Assembly (NCBI GenBank): GCA_003667245.1
Contig: RCNN01000221.1
Location: 1-64,000, forward strand
DNA from: Heterostelium multicystogenum
Lineage: Eukaryota; Evosea; Eumycetozoa; Acytosteliales; Acytosteliaceae
Direction: 5' to 3'
DNA: 64,000 nt
Made by a program: the position numbers and the translations under genes. Every line of letters starts with the position of its first letter. Within the stretch, counting starts at the first letter, position 1. Under the pieces are notes generated by a model, which worked only from the letters and a program-made list of their open reading frames with translations, was not told the origin of the DNA and did not search any database. Shown here piece by piece: positions 22,986 through 36,200 of this stretch.

Positions 22986-23560
22986 TGTATTGTATTATAT
23001 TTGAAACAATTCTTGTTGCTGCTGCTGCTGTTGTTGTTGTACAATGACCTTCCTCTATGTATCTATTGTTTATCTCTATGTACATATAAAATATAAATTA
23101 ATAGCAGAGGTTGACAGATTGATTGGATTGGTTGTTAATTAATAATTCGTATAAATTCATTTTAAAAAATTTTGAGATCATCTAAACTTTATCTTAATCT
23201 TAATTCATACCACCACATAACCTAACACAACCTAACAACACAAAGTTGTTGAAAAATATACAACAACTAAAACTAATTACACACACAATCAACAACACCA
23301 AAACACATACATAACAGATAGTATAACTATCTTTTCATTATAATACTTTTTTTAGAAATTTCATCAAGTTTGAAGCCTGTATAATATTAAATTCAATTAA
23401 TATTAAGATAAGATACAAACAATAATTACAATGATTCCTAACTGTACTGCTACAATTAAATAAATATCATTTTTGATTATGATCATTAATAGGGCTATGA
23501 CTCAAATAAATTTGATATAACACTTCAAAGTTTTCTTTGAATTTATTCAATAAAAATTAA
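22986..23560. other. Upstream region of the KCTD9-like gene and 3' flank of the receptor gene
   Basis: AT-rich spacer with a GCTGCTGCTGCTGTTG tract at about 23018-23040; no gene recognised. Confidence 0.5.
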
Positions 23561-25830
23561 TTAAACCTGAGTTGGTCTCGGTAAATTAAGGTTGGATTCA
23601 TTCATTGATCCGAGATCTGTTTCTGTGAATGGATCTGAAACTGAAGAGTTTGAAGAAAATATGTCTCGGTTGATGGAGGTGGTGGACTCAGTATCAAAGT
23701 TTGAGAGGTTGTTTCGAGGTGGTATACCTTTCTTCTTATCACTGTGGAGACGATATATCATAATGAATTTCGGAAGGAACAATATGAGTAGTCCAGAACT
23801 GACCGTAAAGAGAAATGCCACACAGAGAATGATAATATGATTGAAAGTAGTTTTGTTGGAAACAAATAATGGAATGATGATAAACAAAGCAAACAACACT
23901 GCATAGAGGAATCCAGCAATGGATTTTGATTCGTTGAATTCTTCAATGTCCAGATTACGGATTTGGAATGATACATAGCAACCAACAAGTAAAATGATAC
24001 CGTGAATTACCAAAATGACGTAGAATAAAATTTCAGCCGTTGTGGAAAGGTGGCATTTTCTTACATATTCGTATTTATCGATATTTTTGTCATTGACGTC
24101 GATAACTGACTTTGTATTTCCAATTACTGACCATATTATCAGCATTATAACGTGCACTGCTGTGATACCAATGGAGAAGGGCAACAGCTTCTGATTTGTA
24201 ATACGTGGATTCCTCATAGCTTTGAACAAGATAAAGATACGGAAATTCTTGACAACAAGATTTCCGACTATCAGTCCATATCCTATGCTTACAACCCAAA
24301 ATCGAAGATGGCACATTATAGTAGTTGGGTATGAAACCCAGATGATTGCTCCACAAAATACCAATATTCCTCCAATCAGAATAATTATACAAAACAGGGG
24401 ACTAGCAGAACGTATTGGTCTGGTGTCTCTAAATACGATAACCAATACAATCAATGCAGCGGATATAACTGAAAATGCTACACCAAACGCTGTGAATGCT
24501 AATCTGACACCACTTGCTATTTTGACTTCTAAAAGCGGCACAAAAGATATACCCAAATCTATAATTGAAGGTAGCAGTTTTGTCGCAGTCACCCATAGTC
24601 TATTGCTAACACACCCATCGGTGCAATTGCCTTTGAATATTGTTTCACAAGCAGGTTGATAGCAGTTCTGTGGTCTGTAGCTAGAATTGGTTTTGAATTT
24701 CATTTCTTCGGCAAGGACCAAATCTACAGACTCTTTTTGGGACCTATATTAATTACCAACATTATTAATAAAACTGAAGGATGTCTGAGAAATTCATAAC
24801 ATCTAATGCTTACTAATGGACTGAATCTATCTAAATTTAATACATTGTTTTGAAAAGATCCAAAAGTACTCCATCCTACTGTCCAATTATTGTAGGTTAA
24901 TCTGTTGATTGCTTCAACAAAAAATATGGACCAGTCTATAAGATAACTAGTTCCTACTGTTGCACCATAAACTCTTCGCTGTGGAAATCCATTTGTTCCA
25001 ATTCCAAAGTTTCCCTGATTCATTGAGATGGTTGACACAGTCATATCGTCTTGTATCTGTGAGAGAACATCAGCTCCTACTGCTAGAAGATTCCAGGCGG
25101 CAATTGTTGCTATATCTGGATCCAAATAAGTGCCAGTTTCTGTGGAGTATACGGTTATATTTTTACCTAGAAGTTTCCCTGCAGCATATACTCCAACAGC
25201 AAATGAGTTTGCCTGTTGCAACGCGTTCAGTGCTGCACCTGGAGTCACTACTCCGACACGATTTGTCTTGGTCACTACTCCGGCGAAATAACCAGCCATA
25301 TAATCGGCAGCGGATACATCATAGGTCATACGAGCCACATTGGGACGAGTTGAGTTTCCACTTCCACGCGTTACAAAAAAGGTATTGGGATAAATTAAAG
25401 ACGCATTGAAAGCGGCGTCACCCTGTGTCAACGAAGAAGAAATGATCAAATTGAATCCACGTGACACAAGATATTGGATGATCTGTGTGGTCTTTTCTGG
25501 CGTGTCGATGTTCTGGAAGAGGCTGGTTGTTGTGATGTTTAGAACTTCCTCCGCTCTGAGACGACCGGAATTAATTTGGTAATTAAATCCGAGATCGGTT
25601 ACATCGCCACTTAGCAACACGGCTGTCGTACTGTTCGTTCTAACATTGGAATCCATAGCAACCAAAGGTAAATCAGTAGGAGCAGTAGTAGTTTTTGGAA
25701 TAACTTCATCGCTACCAAACATCTGGCATCTGGCAACACAGAAACTCATCATGATTAAAACCACTACAAGAGACAATCCATCCCAACGGATCAGGTTCAG
25801 AGAAGATCTTTTACATAATTTCATTGACAT
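23561..25830 (-). CDS. Family 3 (class C) GPCR, metabotropic glutamate/GABA-B receptor-like, Bmp-type ectodomain
   Basis: Exon 1 (25830-24814) has a signal peptide and a periplasmic-binding Bmp/PnrA-like ectodomain: VLLSGDVTDLGFNYQINSG, NLIISSSLTQGDAAF, DYMAGYFAGVVTKTNRVGVV, AAWNLLAVGADVLSQIQDD, GNFGIGTNGFPQRRVYGATV. A 70-bp intron (24744-24813) leads to exon 2 with a Cys-rich stretch (CYQPACETIFKGNCTDGCVS) and seven hydrophobic helices with the class C pattern, including RSASPLFCIIILIGGILVF and a Ser/Thr-rich cytoplasmic tail ending at 23561. One extra A in AAAAA near 24735 shifts the frame; without it both exons sum to whole codons (339 and 394). This architecture is characteristic of the Dictyostelium Grl receptors, which sense small molecules such as GABA, glutamate or chemoattractants. 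Ligand unknown, so no grl letter is given. Confidence 0.93.
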
Positions 25831-28800
25831 GAAATGCGACTGTTATGATTTAAACAACAATACAATTGCTATTCTCAACGACAACTATTACTAATCCTAC
25901 AACTTCTACTACTTTTTAGGGTAGTAAATAGAAGTGGTAGTACCACTTACTATTCTAACTTTAACTCTTTCTTTCCTTTACTTTGTTTTTATGGAAAACA
26001 AAAAAAAACAAACTTTAGTTATTCTATTGATTCTTTATAATAATATAATAATCTATTCCTTATTAAATTTATCATCTATTCTAATTGAAACAATTACAAA
26101 TATTGAATTAATTTATTTATATATAAATATATGTATATATATATATTGGTTGTTTTTAGAAACTCTGATTTTAGACTATAATTATCTTTACTTCTCTTCT
26201 TCTTCTTCGTCAAAGACTCTCTGTTTCTTTCCTATCTATTTATTATTAAATTACACTTTTCTCCCTATGATTAGAGATAAAGATGTAATGTTGTCGTTAA
26301 TTATTGTTAAGTTTTAAACTTTAATTAATTCTATAGAAGTCGGAATATACTAATATAGATTTTATCTAATATTATCTATAAGCTATGTGTTTAAGTATTC
26401 TTATTATTAGATTTACTTGAATAGAATATACAAACCAATTCATAGCCAACCTAGCAACAACAAAAACGACAACCATATATTTAATTAATTAAATAATGTG
26501 TTTGTTGTTTATCCATATTTAAAAGTAAGATGGATGTAGTAGTGCTAAACACTGTTGATAGAGACATGTAGCACGTGTGTTAACGAGTGAACAGTCACCA
26601 CACTTACAAACAATCTTAGAACAATCCCCTGATACAACAACCCCCACAAAACACACACACACACCACAAACACATCAACAACAACCATGAAATAATAATT
26701 AATGAGTCACTTCATTTTCAAAATGTTAATTATAAACATTCTATTTTAAAATTAGATTAAATTAAATAAATAAATAACTTATTTCTATTTAATAAAAATA
26801 TAATTTAAATTTATATTATTTAATTAAAATGAAATATATACATATATATAATATTATCTTCAATAAATCAATAACACCCTCCCCCCTTTTCACATCATTT
26901 TTATTCCAACATTGTAATATATTATTATTATTATTATTATTATTATAATTTATATTTAATTATTATTTATATTTATTTTGAATTTAAAAATAAATAAAGA
27001 GAGTATCTTTTGATAGATATGATGATATATTGAAGGGACTCTAGAGGGGTATTACTTTGAATTGATTATATAAATATTATTCGGTTGGTGCTTAGTTTTC
27101 CAGATCATACCAAATATAGATTTGTCAAGTCAAATTTTGGTTTTTTTTGTTGTTTAGTTGCCTTTAATGAAATTTGAATTTCAAATGTTATCTGATAGAG
27201 TCTCTTTTGAGTCTTGTCGCATCGGGTGGACTTGAGCCACCGAATCTACGAGAACGTCATAAATTACAGAGGTCTCGAGTTAATCTTGTTGATTATAGTA
27301 ATTGCTAAATTCGAAATGAACAGTTTAATTCCTTGGATTATTGTGGTTCTCCTGCTTACAGTCCATTCTAATTAAGACATTCCAAATAATTTATTTTAAA
27401 TAGAAGTAATTAAAGAATTTAAATAAATTAAATAAAATCTATCACACATATAGTACAACTTTTCAAATTGATTAAGAATATCAGGAAGAGAGCAATTCGA
27501 CTTACTTCTTTAACTTATCAACTAAATTATAAAAAACTATTAATTTTCATCTTTTTCTTATTCATAACTATTAGTATTATTAAACATTTTATATATATAT
27601 ACCAATCAAAATATATCTCACTATAACAAAGGTAAATATTTAATTTATAAAGAGTCAATTTTCCCTGGTTCTATATTATTATTGTCTTATTTAATTATAT
27701 GGATTAATTTGTTATTTGTTAAAACAACAAATCGGAAAACAGTTTTAACTTAATATTGAAAGAAATTTCGATCGATTTTAAAAAAATATTATATGTTATA
27801 AGTATATATATGTATAGTTGTTGGTTTGATAGAATTTTCCAATTACTATTTCACTATGTCTTGGCGTTTCTTAAACCAAACTAAAACCAAAATAAGATCT
27901 TATTTTGGTCAATAATATTAGATTAAAACAAGCATCAAAACAATTGTTTTTATTTTACTATTCTGCAAAGATATCGTATTTCACGAACGCTCAACATCTA
28001 AATAACAATCGTCATATATCGATAACACCATTATCACAAACAATCCAATAGCTTCGACATCATTTTAATATTACTTAAATTGAAGATTTTAAAGTATCAC
28101 ATCAATCATGCGAAGGACTTCAATCATCACACACTTATACATTCAAATTAAATTAAATTGGTGACTTTGGGTTAGACAACAATTAATTAGGTTTATGGAG
28201 GAAACTCAAGTCTATTCAAAAATGTAAGAATCGAAAATAGAAGGTTGACTTGAGTCTCCAGACACCATCGTCGCGAATGAATTTTTTAATTTGAAAATTT
28301 CTAAATTACTATTTGGGATATTAAAGTGGGGTGTGGGTTGTGGGGGGTGCGAAAAGCAGCATGAATTCATGGTGAATATATCGCGCTCTGACACCACAAC
28401 CATTGTCATATGAAGCACCACAGATTGTTGTTTACAGTCATTATAAAGTAATGTTTACCTCTTGATTGTGTTGTTTCTATGCTTCTCTTGGTTGGGTGTC
28501 CTCTAGATTGAAAAGAAGTGCTGTATGAGGAAATCAAGAAGCACCCGCTCGCTTGTCGTGTTACCAACTACTACTATAATATATGAACTTTTTGATTCTA
28601 TTTTACTAATAATACAACAATAATAAATAAATCATCATTGCCTGGTCGTTAACGCACATACATAGTTTTATATATATTAACATTCTTTAATTGATCACAA
28701 TACAAATATATAATTACTTTATACTATTATTTAAATTATAATATCACAATTATTTATTTATTTATTTATTACAACACATTCTTAGAATAGAATAGAATAA

Positions 28801-29528
28801 TATTGCCTCGGTCAGCAGTAAATATATTTAATACAATTATATATAACTACATACAAGTTAGTATTGTAATTATCGTTTGATTCTTCTTTTAAACAAATAA
28901 CAATTACTCTATATTTGAACTAAATTGATTATCTAATTATTAAATAATTTAATTTGTTTGTTCTCTAAATAACTGCAAAGATTGGTGCTTAATGCTTATG
29001 TTGTATTGATGTTTGCAGCGATGCTTCGAACTAAACCACAGTCATCACGATATATAACTCACAATTTCATCATTGGGGTGTTTCGAATCATTATAACTCA
29101 ATTTAATAAATTTCTTTTTTAACAAATTAATTTTGTTTTAAATTAATTTTTATAGCCCTACCACCAGTAACATTAATATTCAACCTTATAAATATTACTT
29201 ACTGTGTACAAAACTCCAAAAGACACAATAGTAATTAAATTAACATTTTCCTATTAAATAATAATAATATAATAATATTATATCTATAAAATTGTTTGGT
29301 ACTACATCATCCATCGTCCTATCCTCATCATCCATCACCCATCACTTTGAAGCTTCAAAATAACTTAATTAGGAAATTACACAAGTTGACTAACATTGAA
29401 CAAATTTCTACCTCTTTTAATTTTATTTATTTTCCACCAAAATTAGATTTAAAATATCCTTATATATTATTAAAATTTTCATATAATACAACTTTTAAAA
29501 AGAGATCTAATTTAGTAAAATACCCAAA
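25831..29528. other. Long divergent intergenic region, 3.7 kb
   Basis: AT-rich DNA between the divergent receptor and CRAL-TRIO genes. Open frames at 25934-26317, 28212-28421 and 29296-29571 are low-complexity or lack protein character. Notable spots are a G-rich tract GTGGGGTGTGGGTTGTGGGG near 28326-28350 and a small GC-rich hairpin CGGGTGG-ACTTGAG-CCACCG near 27223-27243. No gene is supported. Confidence 0.5.
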
Positions 29529-30547
29529 ATGGAACAACAACAACAAGTATTCAATCCTTTTGCAAATCTAAATCCAAAGCAAATTGAAGCTTTCAAGGAA
29601 ATGAGAAAAAACCTCTCTGATCTTACCGATCCAGAAGATGTTGCATTCATGACTGATATGTGTATTTTGAGATATTTGCGTGCTCGTAACTATACAGTTT
29701 CCAAATCGGAAAAAATGCTAAGAAACACTCTTGCCTGGCGTAAATCATACAGACCACAGGATGTAAAATTATCTGAAGTCGCTGAAATCGCCAAGACCGG
29801 TGCTATCTATGTCAACGGAAAAGATATCAAAGGCCGCCCAATTATTATTGCCAGACCAAGAAATGATACACTCAAGAAGATGCCACACGAGATTAAATTT
29901 AAGAACTTAGTCTATTGGTTAGAACAAGGATTCAAGCAAATGGACGAATCAAAAGGTATTGAAACTTTCTGTTCGTAGTAGACTACCATGGTTTCTCAAG
30001 AAAGAGTATGGACATGAAAACCAATCTTGTAAGTTAAAATATATATTGTATTCATTGTTTCATGTTTAAAGTATCTAATTTAATATTTATCAATATTTAG
30101 GAATCTATGCATCATTTATTAGATAATTGTCCAGAGCGTATGGGACAATCATTATTTTTGGATCCACCAACAATGTTTTGGGTTGCATGGAAAATCATTT
30201 CTCCATTTTTAAATGAAGTAACATTATCTAAAGTCAAATTCATATACTCAAAGAAAGTCAATGGCAAGAGAACTTTCCCAGAGCTTACCAACTATATTGC
30301 TCCAGACCAATTGGAAATGGATCTCGGTGGTGAAAACCCAATTACATACAATCGTGATCCAACTCATTTCCTTCAAAACCCATTGGTCAGTATTTCATCC
30401 AACAGTTTATCTGCACATATGCTTCAAGAAGAAGCTGCTATCGAACAGGAGGCAGAAGAAGAAATCGACGAAAAAGAATTTGAGCAGTATCGAGCTAGCA
30501 CATCAAATCATATTCAGCCAACCCCAATATCAACCACATCAGTATAA
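29529..30547 (+). CDS. CRAL-TRIO (Sec14-like) lipid-binding protein
   Basis: Exon 1 gives [20 protein letters not shown], then the CRAL-TRIO N-terminal helices with the typical [19 protein letters not shown] and [11 protein letters not shown], and the start of the lipid pocket ([22 protein letters not shown]). A missing base near 29965 shifts the frame; the next frame reads [19 protein letters not shown] 72-bp intron (30029-30100) then leads to [42 protein letters not shown] and a C-terminal acidic tail, TAA at 30545. With one base added, the exons total 316 codons. Sec14-like proteins bind or exchange phosphatidylinositol and other lipids at membranes. Length about 315 aa is usual. Confidence 0.93.
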
Positions 30548-30968
30548 AATCAAACAAATAATAATAATTATAATAATAATAATAACAATATGTTTTTCCT
30601 AAAATAATAATAATAACCAATCAAGAGTGGAATGTTTACATTCAGCATTCAAAATTCAAGCCAATATATTACATACATTTAAAATGAAGAAACAACAAAC
30701 AAATATTATTAATTCTTCAACAAGACACACATTTGAAAACTTAATTTTTCAATTCGATATGTAAATTTCCTGAATAAATTAATTCTATTCAATTTTCCAA
30801 TTTGAAACAAATAATTAAGTTTAACATTGATTTTATTATTATTATTATTTACAAAGCTTTTATTAAAATAAATGTTTATTGATTGTTTTGAAAGGTAGTA
30901 ATTGTGAAATACCTTTTTGGTGAAATTTTTTGATGTTTTGTTTGTTTTTTTTATATTATTAGCAGATG
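30548..30968. other. Intergenic between convergent genes
   Basis: AT-rich 3' flanks of the CRAL-TRIO and GATA genes, with AAT and TTA repeats; nothing else seen. Confidence 0.5.
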
Positions 30969-33236
30969 TTAGGTTGATATGGAGTTGGATCCGGTTGATG
31001 AATTAGACGAGGTACCTACACTGGAGTTGGGTGAAAAAGAATTTGATTTTCTTGAACTATCTTGTAAAATGGATGTTTGTGTTTGTTTGGTAGAGGATGG
31101 CATGAAAAGTTGTGAAGGTGCCCATTCCGACAGATGAGTTGAGTGGCTTAGATTGCATTTGGTACGTCAGGTAGGAGTTTGAGAGTCCTGGTGTTGATGA
31201 CGATGTATTGTCATGTTTATGGAAACTGACGCGCAGTATTGTATAGAGGTAGCAAAGATTGAAGCCATAGAAGGTGTAACAAATGATTCATGGATGGTTG
31301 CTACGGTGATAGTTATAAGAGTTGCTGTGTTGTAATAAAAAGTATTTTGGAGGTTGGATTCATCTTCACGTTGTTTCTTAGCATATGCAAGACCACAGAG
31401 CATTGCATAGTGTTGCTGGACCGTTTGGACCTCTTCTCCATTTCAGGTGTAGTTTTAGTGTTGCCAGTGGTGGCAGTAGAGTGTAGATTTATCAATGTTG
31501 GCTGGACGTCTACGATGTTTGTTTTTTTCGCAGGTGGATGTGTGAAAGTTTCATAATAAGGATAGTGACTTGGATAGATAGAGGGATGCGATCCACTAGA
31601 TGACTTTGATCATAATCACTGTATTTCAGTGTATTTGTCAATTTTTGTGGAACGGATGCTTGTGAATAGTAAGTTTTTTCATTAATTACTTGGTTATTGT
31701 TTGATGTGGAAGTTGAGTCGAAAGAGTTGCTTCGTTGATACTCAATGTAGGGTGGCGAGTGATTTACTGTTTGCTGTGGAGTATTTACACCGCTGCTCTG
31801 AAGATATTGTGAACTTGCAACAGAACCAGTATTTGGTGAAAGTGCCATATATTCATTGACTTCATTACCATAATGGTTATTTGATGAGTTGGTTGTCGAG
31901 TGCGATTTATAGTTGACATTTCCCCTGATTGGCCTACTGATTGAAGCTTGATGGATCATTGGTTTGGTATCCAGTTCCATATTGCATTGGCATCACTGGA
32001 GATGGTGATGAAGAAGATTGGGGAGTATTGTTTGATGAATGATAATTTAGAAGGAATTCATTGTTGTAGGATTTTTGTGTTCCACTTGTATTAAGATTAG
32101 CTGACGACTGGAGTGGTGAAGATTATATTTCCATTGTTGCTGGTGGTTGATCCTGATGGGACTCATTAATAAAAGTACTGGAGTTCAAAGTATTGATGGA
32201 GTATTTCGATTGGTTTTGATTTTCTTTTTTTTCTGCTGGTTTTGATTGGCGTTGGCAGGGCCACCAGTCTGAACAACATTACCACTACTATTTAAATTTA
32301 TTCCACCGCTATTATTTACAATACCGTTGCCAGAGTCATCTAATTTATTCTTATCGGAGGCATCTAGTTCTAAGTGATGGATGGTGGCAGTTTTTGGGAT
32401 TGGGAGATGTCACTGCTTTGGTGCCTGTTGATTTGGTTGTGGTTGGGATAGGCATATCCTTTTTAATTTTAATTGTATATTCTTTATTGGGACTTTTGAG
32501 ATGAATATCCTCCATTATTTCCAAGTTGTGAATATAACGATTGTTGATTATAAGAGTTGTCAATACTTGTTATTATTATTATTGTTTTCGTCATTATTGC
32601 GAATGAGGAAACTTTCCATGAATCCAATCATTGTTTCTTCATCTCTTGTTCTTTTTTTTTGTTTGATTGGCGAAGTGTTTTCAGAGATGTGTTGGGGACA
32701 TTTTGGTGATTGGGCGGAAGTATTACAGTGTTTGGTGGAAGTACTTGACAAATCTAAACTGCTGTTACTAGCGCTATTTGATACTGATGAGGGAGCACTG
32801 GAAAGAGATTCACTCCATTTTTTATCGACATTGGTTGAAGAATTATTATCAAATGATGGGTATGACATTGGTAAATGTATTATTGAATTTGTTTGTTGTT
32901 GGTGATCTTGAATACCTGTATGGATGTTGACTGATAATTATTTGGGCCCTCCACTTGGTTTATAGTTTTCCAATATAAATCTGTTTTCAGAACTATTATT
33001 GAATAAAGTATTTTGTTTAGGAAGTATTAACCAATTTGTATTAGTATTATTGGAACTACTACTATTAATAAAATTATTATTATTTAAATTAATGTTATTA
33101 ATGTTATCTTGAGAAGAAGGCACAAGTGGAGTAGATGGGTTGATGGTGTGGTATTTGAGACATTTATATTGTGTGGTAATTGTTGTTGTTGTTGTTGCTG
33201 TTGATTGTCAACCATCGCGATGGAAGATGGTTTCAT
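30969..33236 (-). CDS. GATA zinc-finger transcription factor (frames broken by many indels)
   Basis: The likely ATG at 33236 opens MKPSSIAMVDNQQQQQQQQ. Most of the protein is Asn/Ser/Thr/Gln-rich, spread over several frames (VPSSQDNINNINL, SSTNVDKKWSESLSSAPS, SVASSQYLQSSGVNTPQQ). Near 31475-31370 the minus strand encodes a GATA finger: a basic lead KNKHRRRPANIDKSTLY, then CHHC, NTKTTPEWRRGPNGP, ATLCNAC and GLAYAKKQRED. These are the four zinc-binding cysteines and the W-R-x-G-P signature. The finger needs three single-base corrections: a missing T after CACTG, an extra A in GAAATGG and an extra C in GCTCTGT. The C-terminal end reads SRKSNSFSPNSSVGTSS and TAA at 30969. Dictyostelid GATA factors (stkA, gtaC and others) control development. 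Which member this is cannot be told. Confidence 0.8.
31370..31475 (-). other. GATA-type zinc finger (DNA-binding domain)
   Basis: Type IVb-like C-x2-C...C-x2-C finger with WRRGP and LCNACGLAYAKK, followed by a basic tail. It is spread across all three frames by three one-base indels, so it is invisible to simple frame scanning. Confidence 0.82.
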
Positions 33237-36200
33237 AATGGAGATTTAATTAAACTGACGAAATTTATTTTATGGGAAAATTAAAAAAAAAAATATAATA
33301 TAGTTTAAATCAGTTTGAAAATAATTCAAAAAGAAGAAATAAATTAAGAAAAACCAATAATATATAAAGTGGAAGAAGGAAATATGGAAATGGATCTATT
33401 TAAGTTGTAAGCTGGACAAGTTAAAAAATAAATATGCTTATATTTTAAAAATAATGTTTGTTATTATTTTAATAGATAAATATCAACTACCACCTCTCAG
33501 GTTTGAGAACAACACCAATACAACTACACAACAACAAAATGTAAGCAATAACAAAACCGAAGAAACAAACACTCTTGATTATTTTTATTATTATTTTAAA
33601 TAGGTTGAATAAAGATAGAATGTTTTTAAAGTTGTGACAATAATAATATCACAACTTGTATTCTTGTTTGTATTTTAAAAACAAAATATTGTGATTTAAA
33701 ATGTTATAATGTTTTATAGTTGATGATTATGGAACAGTGTAATTGTTGTCGTTATATGTTTATATATGTTTTTTTATTTGTTTGCAGGAGTATATCTGTG
33801 AAGATTTTCCTCCTATATCACCAGGTACATTTAGGTTTTTCATTTTCTCACGACAACTACAACAACAACCAACAGCAACCAACAACAACAACAACAACAA
33901 TTATTCAATCCAGTTTAATTAGTCAACAATAACAACAACCAAAGTTTTTAAATATCCAATCAAATATTTTGATTTCTTCTGCATTAGAAAAATATTTAAT
34001 ATATCAGTAGCCTCAGAGGACGACAGGTAGATAAAAAACGGTGAAGCATGGGAAATAAAAAAGATAGAGTATAAATATATGCACAACCACTAAACAATCA
34101 CACAATAACGATAGCAGCATGACACAATTAATTTAAAGTATATACATATTATTTAATGCTCTTTTCATTATATTTGTTTTATGAGTTCTTCATTTAAAGA
34201 AAGAAAGAGTGAAAAGAAAATGGCGTGTGTTGCAAGTATTAATGTATTGTTGTGACATTCATGTCAAGTGACTGGATGCTAATCATTAGGTATTAAGACC
34301 ATATGTCAACACTAATGGTCAATATAGATTTTTTTTTGATTTATGTGTGTGTGTGTATTTGTGTTGTGTGGAGGTATTAATATTGTTTTGATTTGATTCC
34401 CACCCTCTGATTGACTAAACGAACTATTTACTATTACCATACAATGTCAGTCAGCTGCTGACAAAACAAGTAGTGAGTGAGTGGTTTTGATGTAATTATT
34501 TTACATAGTGGGTGTGATGGGTTTTAAATATGATGATTTAAATAGGGTTAAAACTACCACCCACTTCTTCCTATTTAATTATATTTGAAAGTTTAAAAGT
34601 AAAATTGCACTTAACGTTGTCATTTATAATATTATCTATCAACAACAGTAACATTGCTAATTGATGTTTCATTAAACTAAAACTACTCTGATACTGGTGG
34701 TTGATAAGGGTACAGGAACTAAAAATTTAATTCAATTCCAACAAAAACAATTTCACCACATGAAAGAAGGATATAATATATTTGATATATATATATATAT
34801 ATGGAATATAATATATGGAAACGGTATTCAATATAATAATGATGATGAGGGTTGAATTTGATTGGACATTAATAGTGAAAAGCAAATAGATACATGTTGT
34901 TGTCTGATAGTTATATAAACATTTCATTCACATTTGCTTGATAATATTATGATATGGTGTTGAAAATAATTCTTTGAGTTTAAAGATGTGTGATTTGTCA
35001 CTTTAAAGTATATATTTAGTTATTAAGCATGTGGAATCTAAGGTATTGTTGTGATAGTATGTTTGATCTACTTTCAAAAATAAGAGGATAAAGTAATATT
35101 TGATGTGATTGGGCAAAAATAAAAGGATTTTCAATCTTTTTCTTTTTTGGTTTCAATAACTTGTGTTTGCTGAAATAGATTATCTATCTGTACATTTGAT
35201 GGTTAGATCCGCAGGAGTACATGTTTGAAGGATGGTAATGAAAATAGTGATACAAACATTAATAGCAGATTATTTGTTATTTTTTAATTAGTTTGTAAAT
35301 ATATTAATTAATATATATTTTATGATGATGTTGATGTTGATGATTGATAAATTAATTATAGATATTATTAATTATTAGTAATATTGAAATTGATATAATG
35401 ATTTTGATTTAGACAATCATTAATGATTATTTTTAAAAGTAAGGAAATTTGAGTTGATTGTTCTATTCTATTTTTAGATATTTACCTGTTATAGACTTGA
35501 AGGTGCATTTTTTAAAAGTTAATTGAATTTAATTGGTTATATAAATATTAGTACATAAAAGAAGTTATATAGGTATATTATAATGATATTATGTATATAG
35601 TAATACAAGTTTAAGTAAATAGGGAGTAGTAAAAGAAAAAAGAATAAGATTAGATAAGTCAGAATTTAGTTTAAATTGAGGTTGAGATAGTAAAGTGTAG
35701 TTGGTGTATTAGATATTTGTATAGTTTAATTATAAAAATTAAGACTATTGGTATTAATGAATGGATTAATAAAGTACTTGGTATTTAAATGTCAAATGTA
35801 GAGGGAAGACGAAATAGATTAATCTTTTAAAGAAGAAAAACAAATTAAAAACCAGAAATTAATAAAGTAATTGTGAGAGATAAAGGATTTAAATCAACTA
35901 CATCAAGTATAACATATATACTGTTGTTTTTAAAAGATGGAATTGATATGGTAGTGTATTAGGGAGATCGATAGGAGTTGTACTGAAATTTTCCAGTTGA
36001 TTGTCCAACAAAAAAAGAAACACTAAATTTGGAAAAACAACTTAACACTGCTTGAGTGTCGAAACGCACTAGCACTATCTGTCACTACAACATCAGCAGC
36101 TGCAGTAACAGTAACAACAATAACAAAAACAAATTTGATTACAGGAGGAGGGAGAAGCAATAAACAAATTTAAAAATACCAATTATTTTTGAATATTATT

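Noticed and set aside
25934..26317. 127-codon plus-strand open frame
   Set aside because: Composed of Ile/Tyr/Leu/Asn from AT-rich DNA, no conserved pattern, between two divergent promoters.
27217..27270. Possible tRNA (GGCTCAAGTCC resembles a B box on the minus strand) with a GC-rich hairpin
   Set aside because: The T-loop start is C instead of T and no matching 5' acceptor strand, D arm or anticodon arm could be found.
34727..34927. 66-codon minus-strand open frame
   Set aside because: Contains a TA microsatellite and Ile/Tyr runs; no protein character.
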